64,000 nt of DNA. Origin: Bradyrhizobium diazoefficiens. Its GTDB lineage: Bacteria > Pseudomonadota > Alphaproteobacteria > Rhizobiales > Xanthobacteraceae. This document shows, piece by piece, positions 48,450-56,547 of this stretch. The notes under the pieces are model-generated. The model did not search any database and was not told where the DNA came from. It saw only the letters and a program-made list of their open reading frames with translations. Where the stretch lies: the NCBI RefSeq assembly GCF_018131185.1, contig NZ_JAFCJE010000003.1, forward strand, positions 1-64,000, read 5' to 3'. The position numbers and the translations under genes are program-made. Positions within the stretch are counted from its first letter, which is position 1, and every line of letters starts with the position of its first letter.

Positions 48450-49851
48450 TCCCGGATCGTTCCGCGATCCCTCGGGCTACGTCTTCACCCATGCTGGCCG
48501 AATCTTTCGCGCGGTCGACGACGACGCCTATCGCAACTTCCTGCTGATGAAATCGTCGGGCGCCTACGAGGCGCTGATCGAAAGAGAATGGATCGTCGCC
48601 GCGGAGGATGCAGGCTCCGACGAGGCGACGCAGACTCTGATTCATGCCGAATCGGGCCGACGGAAAGTTCTGGAGCATCCAAGGCTCCCGTTCATCTCCT
48701 ACCCGTATGAATGGCCGTTCGAGCTGCTCAAGCGCGCCGCCCTGCTCCATCTCGATGTCCATCTGCTCGCGCTCGACTACGGCCTGACGCTGTCGGATGC
48801 GACCGCGTACAATATTCAGTTCATCGGAATCCGGCCGGTCTTCATCGACATTTCCTCGTTCGTGCCGTACCGCAACGGCGACTATTGGGACGGCCACCGG
48901 CAATTCGTCGAGCAGTTCGTGAATCCCTTGCTGATGCGCGCCCTGCTCGGTGTCGCGCACAACGCCTGGTACCGCGGCGCGCTGGAGGGCATTCCGACCG
49001 CCGACATGGCGGCGCTGGTCGGATGGCCCAAACGGTGGTTCTCCCCGGACATCCTGACCAACGTCACGCTTCCGGACCGCTTTCAGCGACGGGCGCGCCG
49101 CGCACCGGATCAGCCCTCGCGCGCGCCAAAGCCGCTCCCCGTCGCCGCGCTTCAGATGATGTTGCGCCGCTTGCGGCGCTGGATCTCCAATCTCGCGCCG
49201 AAAGACGCCGGACCGACCGAATGGCAGCAATATGAGCGCGGCAATCTTTCATATTCCGACACCGAGGAAAGCAGGAAGGAAGAGTTCGTCAGCCGCTTTG
49301 CACAGAACATTACCTTGGCCTGCGCGTGGGACATCGGATGCAACACCGGTCGATATTCGCAAGCGCTTCTGCAAAACCGGGTCCGGTCCGTGATCGGGTT
49401 CGACGCCGATCTCAACGCGCTCGACATTGCGGTGGCGCGCGCGACCGCAGACAATCTGGACTTTCTCCCGCTGTTCAGCGATGCCGCAAATCCAAGCCCC
49501 GGTCAGGGCTGGGCGGAGACCGAGCGTTCGGGGCTGCATTCGCGCAGCAACGCTGACGCCGTCATCGCGCTCGCGATCGTGCACCATCTCGCCATCGGCC
49601 GGAACATTCCGCTGCCGTCGGTGCTGGATTGGCTCGTCGGACTGGCGCCACGCGGCGTGATCGAGTTCGTTCCGAAGTCCGACCCGATGATCCAGCGCAT
49701 GCTGCGATTGAGGCGCGACGTTTTCGATGGCTATGACGGCGACCAATTCGAGCGCGCGTTGACCCGCCATGCAACGATCGTGCGGCGGCTCGAGCTCACC
49801 CCGGGTGGCCGCACCCTGTATGAATTTACAAGACATGCCGGTCGAGACTGA
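48442..49851 (+). CDS. Two-domain protein: kinase-like N-half, SAM methyltransferase C-half
   Basis: 469 residues. The C-terminal half is a class I SAM methyltransferase: motif I WDIGCNTGRY (296-305) and the acidic strand end GFDAD (D321). The N-terminal half (about 70-200) contains LSDATAYNIQFIGIRPVFIDISSF. Here D119, N124 (D+5) and D136 (N+12) have the spacing of the HxDxxxxN...DFG catalytic residues of protein- and APH-type kinases, and FISYPYEWPFELLKRAALLHL precedes. A kinase-like fold is therefore proposed; this is inference from motif spacing. It overlaps its upstream neighbour by eight bases and is one base from the sulfatase-like gene, so the three form one operon. Confidence 0.82.
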   Translation: MRDPGSFRDPSGYVFTHAGRIFRAVDDDAYRNFLLMKSSGAYEALIEREWIVAAEDAGSDEATQTLIHAESGRRKVLEHPRLPFISYPYEWPFELLKRAALLHLDVHLLALDYGLTLSDATAYNIQFIGIRPVFIDISSFVPYRNGDYWDGHRQFVEQFVNPLLMRALLGVAHNAWYRGALEGIPTADMAALVGWPKRWFSPDILTNVTLPDRFQRRARRAPDQPSRAPKPLPVAALQMMLRRLRRWISNLAPKDAGPTEWQQYERGNLSYSDTEESRKEEFVSRFAQNITLACAWDIGCNTGRYSQALLQNRVRSVIGFDADLNALDIAVARATADNLDFLPLFSDAANPSPGQGWAETERSGLHSRSNADAVIALAIVHHLAIGRNIPLPSVLDWLVGLAPRGVIEFVPKSDPMIQRMLRLRRDVFDGYDGDQFERALTRHATIVRRLELTPGGRTLYEFTRHAGRD

Positions 49852-49852
49852 A

Positions 49853-51391
49853 ATGCCGCTCCGATCCAACGACAGATTCGTCCTGCTCCGCGCGGTCGCA
49901 TCGGCCGTGCTTCTGTCCACGATGGCCCTGCTCAATTTCTACGCGGCAAACATGAGCGTGCTGGCGAACCCGTCGCGTGTTCTGCAATACGCGGCCGGCA
50001 TCGTGGCGATCGCCGCAGTCCTCTCGGTGTGCCTCGCATTGCTGCTGCGCAAGGTCCCGCCATGGCGCATCGTTCTTGCGGTCGGGCTGACGATCTTCGT
50101 CTTCTTCGCCTATCGCGTCGAGCTGGTCGAATACGAGATGAAGGGCCGCTTCGGCGACTGGGCCGCGATTGCCTGGACCATGATGGCCGTCGCCACCGGC
50201 ATCGGCGCCCTGATTGTCATCCGCCATCCGGCACTCGTGACAATCGCACTGGTGGCGTCGTTGGCGTTTGCCGCCCAGCCCGTCACCCGCATCGCGACCG
50301 CGCTTGTGAAGGAGCAGCGCGCGCCGCGCCCGGTCCCGGGCGCCGGCGAACCTGCGATGAAGCTCACGATGTCTCCCAACATCTATTGGATCGTGCTCGA
50401 CGCCTATCCAAGGCAGGACGTCCTCAAGGAAGATTTTTCATTCGACAACAGCGGCTTCCTCGCGTCGCTCGGCGCAAAGGACTTTACGGTATTTCGCAAC
50501 GCGCGCTCGAATTTTCAGGCGACGGCCAATTCGATATCGAGCACGGCCAACGCCGACTATACCGTCGATGGCGAAGGCAAGGACCTCAAGGCTTTCCCGG
50601 TGCAGCGGCTGTATCCGATCGTGCGAGGCAAGAACCGGACGGTGGCCCGGCTCACCTCGGCCGGATACAGCTATGTCCACTTCGAAAACGGCTATGACAA
50701 CCTGACCAAATGCGCATTCGACGCGCCGCGATGCCTGCGCGGAAACGTCGGACTGGACGAAACGGACGTCGCCATCCTCTCCAACACACCGGTCGTCGAC
50801 TTGATCATCGGTCGGCGGCAATCGCCGTTTGCGTGGGGCGGCGTGGATGACCTGACCCATCTGCTGAATGAGGTCCAGGCGACTCCATGGCCGTTCTTCC
50901 TGTACGCGCACATCTTGGTGCCGCATGTACCGTTCCGCTTCACGGCGGACTGCGGTTTGCGCCCGGCCGCCCCGGACCTCCAGCGCTGGGACCCCGCGAG
51001 CCGCCCGGCCTTCCTCGACCAGCTCCGCTGCACCAACGCGCAGGCACTGACGCTTGTCGACAAGATCGTGTCGTCAGATCCGGGCGCACTGATCATCCTG
51101 CAGTCGGATCATGGCACGGACTTCCGCGGCCAGACCAAGCGTTCGCCCTCGACCTGGTCGGATGCCGATCTCCACGAACGATTCGGCGTTCTGGATGCTA
51201 TACGGCTGCCGAAGCAATGCCGCGCGGCCGCTCCGGACGACATCACCTTGATCGACACCTTTCCGCTGGTCTTTGCCTGCCTGACCGGCAGCGCGTTCGA
51301 ACCGCGTCATCCGCGCTTCTTCGTCACGCCGTATGACGACATGCCCGACTTCGGGGATGCGGTCGAATTTCCGGCGGAGCGGGTGCGGTGA
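49853..51391 (+). CDS. Membrane sulfatase/phosphotransferase-superfamily enzyme
   Basis: 512 residues from ATG 49853, which directly follows the methyltransferase stop (TGA-A-ATG); ATGs at 49835 and 49820 would overlap that gene. Four or five membrane helices occupy 10-146. A periplasmic domain then starts with NIYWIVLDAYPRQDVL, where D183 is the likely metal ligand. The CxPSR formylglycine site is absent; T224 in NFQATANSISSTAN is the candidate nucleophile, as in LtaS/EptA-type transferases. HILVPHVPFRF and QSDHGTDF supply the remaining metal-site residues. It may transfer or remove a phospho-group on an envelope glycan or lipid; the substrate is unknown. Confidence 0.82.
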   Translation: MPLRSNDRFVLLRAVASAVLLSTMALLNFYAANMSVLANPSRVLQYAAGIVAIAAVLSVCLALLLRKVPPWRIVLAVGLTIFVFFAYRVELVEYEMKGRFGDWAAIAWTMMAVATGIGALIVIRHPALVTIALVASLAFAAQPVTRIATALVKEQRAPRPVPGAGEPAMKLTMSPNIYWIVLDAYPRQDVLKEDFSFDNSGFLASLGAKDFTVFRNARSNFQATANSISSTANADYTVDGEGKDLKAFPVQRLYPIVRGKNRTVARLTSAGYSYVHFENGYDNLTKCAFDAPRCLRGNVGLDETDVAILSNTPVVDLIIGRRQSPFAWGGVDDLTHLLNEVQATPWPFFLYAHILVPHVPFRFTADCGLRPAAPDLQRWDPASRPAFLDQLRCTNAQALTLVDKIVSSDPGALIILQSDHGTDFRGQTKRSPSTWSDADLHERFGVLDAIRLPKQCRAAAPDDITLIDTFPLVFACLTGSAFEPRHPRFFVTPYDDMPDFGDAVEFPAERVR

Positions 51392-51530
51392 ACGATCGAC
51401 GTGTCGCTCGCGCGCCTGCCCAGCAGGCTCCGCAGCCGACAGACTGACACACTCTCGTCATAGCTCTCGTGCCTCTTGCGCGGCGCACGCGGTTCGGTCA
51501 TTCGTTGCGGAACCGAGGCAGGAGAGATTT

Positions 51531-52124
51531 ATGGGCGCACATGAAAGCATGGAGCATGCCGAGCACGCCGAACACGCGTCCGGCTCGAACAAGAAGATCG
51601 CGCTCCTGATCGCCGTTCTGGCGCTTTTCCTGGCGATCTCGGAGACGCTGGGCAAAGGCGCCCAGACCGAATCGATCAGCAAGAATGTCGAGGCATCCAA
51701 TCTCTGGGCGTTCTTCCAGGCCAAGAGCATCCGCCGCACCGTGGTGATCACGGCGGCCGAGCAAGGCAAGCTGACGCTGGGCTCGCTGGCCGACGATGCG
51801 GCCATGAAGCCGACCGTGCAGAAGCAGATCGACGATTGGACCAAGACCGCGCAGCGCTATCGCTCCGAGCCCGAGACCGGCGAAGGTACCGAGCAACTTG
51901 CGGAGAAAGCCAAGCACGCCGAGCACGCCCGCGACGAGGCGACCGCGAAATACCACCATTTCGAGTTGGCCTCGGCCGCGTTCCAGATCGGCATCGTGCT
52001 GGCGTCGGCGACGATCATCACCGGCATGCTCGTGCTCGCCTATGTCAGCGGTGCGCTGACGATCGCCGGCCTCCTCATGACCGCGCTCGGCCTGTGGTGG
52101 CCGCATCTGCTGCATCTGCATTGA
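51531..52124 (+). CDS. DUF4337 membrane protein
   Basis: 197 residues from ATG 51531, preceded by AGGAGA. The N-terminus is acidic and histidine-rich (MGAHESMEHAEHAEHASG). One membrane helix (about 22-40) is followed by a soluble charged segment of about 100 residues with a second AEHA cluster (KHAEHARDEATAKYHHFE) and two C-terminal helices (about 145-190). This is the DUF4337 layout. Function is unknown. It is 139 bases downstream of the sulfatase-like gene on the same strand and may or may not share its transcript. Confidence 0.85.
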   Translation: MGAHESMEHAEHAEHASGSNKKIALLIAVLALFLAISETLGKGAQTESISKNVEASNLWAFFQAKSIRRTVVITAAEQGKLTLGSLADDAAMKPTVQKQIDDWTKTAQRYRSEPETGEGTEQLAEKAKHAEHARDEATAKYHHFELASAAFQIGIVLASATIITGMLVLAYVSGALTIAGLLMTALGLWWPHLLHLH

Positions 52125-52167
52125 GGGATTCGGGCGCTGCTGCGCACGCTTGAAACCACACAGACAG

Positions 52168-52272
52168 TGTCATGCCCCGGCTTGACCGGGGCATCCAGCA
52201 CTCCGCAGCACCTCGGTTTTAGCCTCGTCGTCTCTGGAATACTGGATTGCCCGCCTTCGCGGGCAATGACAG
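52168..52272. repeat. Nested palindromic intergenic element 7
   Basis: The outer arms are TGTCATGCCCCGG and GGGCAATGACA; the inner arms are GGGGCATCCAG and CTGGATTGCCC. It fills the convergent gap between the DUF4337 gene and the minus-strand TCA operon end. Confidence 0.8.
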
Positions 52273-52294
52273 CGAGTATGTACACGCGACGGGA

Positions 52295-52825
52295 CTACCG
52301 CGCCTGGTGCACGCTCTTCCTGAACCGCTGGATCATACGCAGCGTGCGTGACGACCAGCCCTCGCCATCGCCGGCGATCAGCTCGCGAATGCGCTGCTTG
52401 ATCGGGTTGACAAGCTCCGCCGCCTTGGCGCGCACCCTCAGCACGAGATCGTAGATCCGCTCGAACCAGCGCATCTCCAGGAGCTTGGCGCGCGTCACGT
52501 CGAACACGAAGGCGGTGACGCCGACGCCGACCAACTTGCCGAATACGATCGTGAAGAACGCGCTGATCCAGTATTCGTGCGCGAGCAGCCACAGGCCGAC
52601 CAACTTGAGCGGAAACAGCGGAATGACGGGGACCGCGAACACGAGCAGCGTCATCGCCGGCGACAGCGCATCGACGCGATCCGTCAGCCACTGCTTGAAG
52701 CGCGCCAGCGGAACGGCCGCCACAATCCGCGCGACGATCGGCTCGAGATGGTCCCACAGCCAGGCTTCGATCAGGAAGACGATCGCAAGCAGGACCCAGA
52801 CCGGTTGAAGAAGGCGGCGCAGCAT
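52295..52825 (-). CDS. Hypothetical membrane protein downstream of lpd
   Basis: 176 residues. Hydrophobic segments lie at about 8-24 and 57-75, with a shorter one near 85-105 (WISAFFTIVFGKLVGVGVTAFVF). The C-terminal third is basic and helical (about 120-176). I do not recognise a family. It is the last gene of the minus-strand TCA operon, 35 bases after lpd, and is read in the same direction, so it is probably co-transcribed. Nothing in the sequence ties it to 2-oxoglutarate dehydrogenase. Confidence 0.75.
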   Translation of the reverse strand: MLRRLLQPVWVLLAIVFLIEAWLWDHLEPIVARIVAAVPLARFKQWLTDRVDALSPAMTLLVFAVPVIPLFPLKLVGLWLLAHEYWISAFFTIVFGKLVGVGVTAFVFDVTRAKLLEMRWFERIYDLVLRVRAKAAELVNPIKQRIRELIAGDGEGWSSRTLRMIQRFRKSVHQAR

Positions 52826-52860
52826 GTGTTTCCCGCCCGTTTCGGTTCCTGGGCGCGTGG

Positions 52861-54261
52861 CTACATATGGATGGCCCGCTTGCCCACTGCAAGCGCGGCC
52901 TCCTTGACGGCTTCCGAGCGGGTCGGATGGGCGTGGCAGGTGCGCGCGAGATCTTCCGCGCTGCCGCCAAACTCCATCAGAACGGCCGCCTCATGGATCA
53001 TCTCGCCGGCCTCAATGCCGATGATGTGCACGCCGAGCACACGATCGGTCTTCGCATCCGCAAGAATCTTCACGAAGCCGTCGGTGGTCTGATTGACCTT
53101 GGAGCGGCCATTGGCGGTGAAGGGAAATTTTCCGACCGTATAAGCTACGCCCGCCTGCTTCAGCTCCTCCTCGGTCTTGCCGACGGTGGACACTTCCGGC
53201 GTCGTATACACGACGCCCGGGATCACGTCGTAGTTCACGTGGCCGGCCTGGCCTGCGATGATCTCCGCGACCGCAACGCCTTCGTCCTCGGCCTTGTGCG
53301 CAAGCATCGGGCCTGCAACGACGTCGCCGATGGCATAGACGCCCTTCAGGCTGGTGGCGAAATGCGAATCGATCTGGACGCGGCCGCGGGGATCGAGCGC
53401 AACGCCCGCCTCCTTCAGACCGAGCGCGTCGGTGTAGGGCACGCGGCCGATGCAGACCAGCACGACGTCGGCTTCCAGCGTCTCGGCGGCGCCGCCGGCG
53501 GCGGGCTCGATCGTCGCCTTCAGCGTCTTGCCGGAGCTGTCGACCGCGGTGACCTTGGCGCCGAGCTTGAACGCAAAGCCCTGTTTTTCCAGGATGCGCT
53601 GGAATTGCTTGGCGATCTCGCCGTCCATGCCAGGCAGGATACGGTCGAGGAATTCGACGACGACGACTTCGGCACCGAGACGATGCCAGACCGAGCCGAG
53701 CTCGAGGCCGATCACGCCGGCGCCGACGATGAGCAGCTTGCCGGGGACCTTGTCCAGCGACAGCGCGCCGGTCGATGACACGATGCGCTTCTCGTCGATC
53801 TCGATGCCCTTCAGGCGCGCGATGTCCGAGCCGGTGGCGATCACGATGTTCTTGGTCTCGACAACTTGCGACTTGCCGTCGGCGGAGACCTCCACCTTGC
53901 CGGTCCCCAGGATCTTGCCGGTGCCCTTGAGCACGTCGATCTTGTTCTTCTTCATCAGGAACTCGACGCCCTTGACGTTGCCGTCGATGCCCTGCTGCTT
54001 GAAGTTCATCATCGCGGGGAGATCGAGCTTCGGCGACGACACCGAGATGCCCATCTTGGCGAAGGAGTGCCCGGCTTCCTCGAACATCTCGGAGGCGTGC
54101 AGCAGCGCCTTCGACGGCATGCAGCCGACATTGAGGCAGGTGCCGCCGAGGGTGGCGTTCTTTTCGACCACGGCGACCTTCATGCCGAGCTGGGCTGCGC
54201 GCACCGCGCAGACATAACCGCCAGGTCCGGTGCCGATGACGACGAGATCGTAGGTAGCCAT
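52861..54261 (-). CDS. lpdA: Dihydrolipoyl dehydrogenase (E3)
   Basis: 466 residues. FAD-binding [10 protein letters not shown] at 11-20, the redox disulfide in GGTCLNVGC (C42, C47), the NAD-binding [13 protein letters not shown] segment and the C-terminal catalytic His-Glu pair in [10 protein letters not shown] (H445, E450). It reoxidises lipoamide in 2-oxoacid dehydrogenase complexes. Its place in the operon after odhB assigns it to the 2-oxoglutarate dehydrogenase complex, although it may also serve others. Confidence 0.97.
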   Translation of the reverse strand: MATYDLVVIGTGPGGYVCAVRAAQLGMKVAVVEKNATLGGTCLNVGCMPSKALLHASEMFEEAGHSFAKMGISVSSPKLDLPAMMNFKQQGIDGNVKGVEFLMKKNKIDVLKGTGKILGTGKVEVSADGKSQVVETKNIVIATGSDIARLKGIEIDEKRIVSSTGALSLDKVPGKLLIVGAGVIGLELGSVWHRLGAEVVVVEFLDRILPGMDGEIAKQFQRILEKQGFAFKLGAKVTAVDSSGKTLKATIEPAAGGAAETLEADVVLVCIGRVPYTDALGLKEAGVALDPRGRVQIDSHFATSLKGVYAIGDVVAGPMLAHKAEDEGVAVAEIIAGQAGHVNYDVIPGVVYTTPEVSTVGKTEEELKQAGVAYTVGKFPFTANGRSKVNQTTDGFVKILADAKTDRVLGVHIIGIEAGEMIHEAAVLMEFGGSAEDLARTCHAHPTRSEAVKEAALAVGKRAIHM

Positions 54262-54317
54262 GAGAGGAAGTCCCGTGAGTTTAGCGTGATGGGATGCGTC
54301 AGCGTCCGCGCGGCGCG

Positions 54318-55079
54318 TCAGCGTCCGCCGGACACATCGAGAGTGGCTGCGGTGACATAGGAGGCCTCGTCCGACATCAGCCAGACGATGGCGTTGGCGA
54401 TTTCATCGGCGGTGCCGACGCGCTTCATCGGCACCATGTGGGCCAGACGATGATGCCGGTCGGGCTCGCCGCCGGAGGCGTGAATTTCGGTATCGATCAG
54501 GCCGGGGCGAATGCCCGCGACACGAATGCCTTCGCCGGCGACCTCGTAGCCGAGGCCGGTGGTGAAGGAATCGATCGCGCCTTTAGAAGCGGCATAATCG
54601 ACATAGGTGTTGGGCGCGCCGAGCTTGGCCGCCACCGACGACAGATTGACGATGACGCCGCCCTTGCCGCCATGCCTGGTCGACATCCGCTTCACAGCCT
54701 CGCGCGCGCAAAGGATCGAACCGGTGACGTTGACCGCCATCACGCGCTGGATGCGCTCGGCCGACATCTCGTCGACGCGCACGCCGCTCGTGCCCACGAT
54801 GCCGCCGTTGTTGACGAGGGCGCCGAGCGTGCCGAACTTGTCGGCTTCCTTGAAGAGGTCGACGATGTCGCGTTCCTCGGCGACATCGCACTTCACCGCG
54901 ATGGCCTTGCCGTTGCTGGCCGCGATCTGCGCGACCACCTCGTCGGCGGCCTTCTTGTTGCTGGCGTAGCCGACCACGACCCGATAGCCGCGCGCGGCCG
55001 CGGCAATCGCGGTCGCCCGCCCGATGCCGCGGCTGCCGCCGGTGATGACAACGACCTTATCCGTCACGCGCGCCTCCAT
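54318..55079 (-). CDS. SDR-family oxidoreductase
   Basis: 253 residues from ATG 55079 ([20 protein letters not shown]); upstream ATGs would add unrelated residues. The Rossmann motif is TGGSRGIG, and the active site includes the Ser in VNLSSVAA and YVDYAASKG (Tyr and Lys). The end is [13 protein letters not shown], as in classical SDRs. It resembles the YgfF/glucose dehydrogenase-like group. It is inserted between odhB and lpd, which are otherwise adjacent in many genomes. The substrate is unknown. Confidence 0.92.
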   Translation of the reverse strand: MEARVTDKVVVITGGSRGIGRATAIAAAARGYRVVVGYASNKKAADEVVAQIAASNGKAIAVKCDVAEERDIVDLFKEADKFGTLGALVNNGGIVGTSGVRVDEMSAERIQRVMAVNVTGSILCAREAVKRMSTRHGGKGGVIVNLSSVAAKLGAPNTYVDYAASKGAIDSFTTGLGYEVAGEGIRVAGIRPGLIDTEIHASGGEPDRHHRLAHMVPMKRVGTADEIANAIVWLMSDEASYVTAATLDVSGGR

Positions 55080-55130
55080 GGTTCGCATGCGCCGTCGCGA
55101 ATGGCGGCGGCGCTCGCAGAGCATCAGGGA

Positions 55131-56369
55131 TCAGAGATCGAGCACGAGGCGCGCCGGATCTTCCAGGCTCTCCTTGACCCGAACCAGGAAGGTGACGGCT
55201 TCCTTGCCGTCGATGACGCGGTGATCGTAGGACAGTGCCAGGTACATCATCGGCCGAACCTCGATCTTGCCGCCGACGACCATCGGCCGCTCCTGGATCT
55301 TGTGCATGCCGAGGATGCCGGATTGCGGCGCGTTCAGGATCGGGGTCGACATCAGCGAGCCGTAGATGCCGCCATTGGTGATGGTGAAGGTGCCGCCCTG
55401 CATCTCGTCGATCTTGAGCTGGCCGTCACGGGCGCGGCGGCCGAAATCGGCGATGCCCTTCTCGATGTCGGCGATCGACTTGTGGTCGCAGTCGCGCACC
55501 ACGGGCACGACGAGGCCCTTGTCGGTGCCGACGGCGACGCCGATGTGGTAATAGTTCTTGTAGATCAGATCGGTGCCGTCGATCTCGGCGTTGACGGCCG
55601 GGATGTCCTTCAGCGCCTGCACGACGGCCTTGGTGAAGAAGCCCATGAAGCCGAGCTTGCTGCCGTGCTTCTTCTCGAACGCATCCTTGTAGTGCGCGCG
55701 CAGTGCCATCACGTTGGTCATGTCGACCTCGTTGAAGGTCGTGAGCATGGCCGCGGTGTTCTGCACGTCCTTGAGGCGGCGCGCGATGGTCTGGCGCAGG
55801 CGGGTCATCTTGACGCGCTCTTCGCGAGCGGCGTCATCGGCCGGCGAGGGCGCGCGCACCTGCACGGCGGCGGCGGGCTGGTTGACCGGGGTCGGCGCGG
55901 AGGCCGCACGCTCGATCGCGGCGAGCATGTCGCCCTTGGTGACGCGGCCGTCCTTGCCGGAGCCCGGAACGGTGGAGGCATCGACGCCGCTCTCGGCCGA
56001 CAGTTTCCGCACGGAAGGCGCGAGCGGGGCGTCGGCCGGCGGCGCCTTCGCAGCCGGAGCCGGTGCAGCGGCTGCTGCCGCGGGAGCCGCTGCTGCAGGC
56101 TTGGCCGGCGCAGCGGCCGGCTTGGCAGCGCCGACACCGTCGGTGATCTGGCCGAGTAGCGCGCCGACCGCGACGGTCGCGCCATCGGCGGCGATGATCT
56201 CGCTCAGCGTGCCGGCGGAGGGCGCCGGGACTTCGATGGTGACCTTGTCGGTCTCGAGCTCCACCAAGGGCTCGTCGACGGCGACGGGATCGCCGGCCTT
56301 CTTGAACCAGCGGCCGATGGTGGCCTCGGTGACGGATTCGCCGAGCGTCGGCACACGAATTTCAGTCAT
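55131..56369 (-). CDS. odhB: Dihydrolipoyllysine-residue succinyltransferase (E2)
   Basis: 412 residues. One lipoyl domain (1-76) has the lipoyl-lysine K42 in ETDKVTIEV. An alanine/proline-rich linker (80-110) follows, then the peripheral subunit-binding domain (about 115-150, [14 protein letters not shown]). The catalytic CoA-acyltransferase domain ends in [13 protein letters not shown] (H383, D387). It is the core of the 2-oxoglutarate dehydrogenase complex. Also called sucB. It lies about 180 bases downstream of sucA. Confidence 0.97.
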   Translation of the reverse strand: MTEIRVPTLGESVTEATIGRWFKKAGDPVAVDEPLVELETDKVTIEVPAPSAGTLSEIIAADGATVAVGALLGQITDGVGAAKPAAAPAKPAAAAPAAAAAAPAPAAKAPPADAPLAPSVRKLSAESGVDASTVPGSGKDGRVTKGDMLAAIERAASAPTPVNQPAAAVQVRAPSPADDAAREERVKMTRLRQTIARRLKDVQNTAAMLTTFNEVDMTNVMALRAHYKDAFEKKHGSKLGFMGFFTKAVVQALKDIPAVNAEIDGTDLIYKNYYHIGVAVGTDKGLVVPVVRDCDHKSIADIEKGIADFGRRARDGQLKIDEMQGGTFTITNGGIYGSLMSTPILNAPQSGILGMHKIQERPMVVGGKIEVRPMMYLALSYDHRVIDGKEAVTFLVRVKESLEDPARLVLDL

Positions 56370-56547
56370 GGTCTTTGTCCTTAGGGATCGCCAATGCGGT
56401 CATAAGTGCGGATGCCATCGCCTGCGAAAAGCAAGCCATCCAGCAAACCGGGCGCTCGTACGGGGCACGGACGTCACGGCGTGTTGGATGCCCCGCTCCA
56501 GTGCGCTGGTTGCACACGAAGGCGGGGCATGGCGCAGTTCAAGAAAT

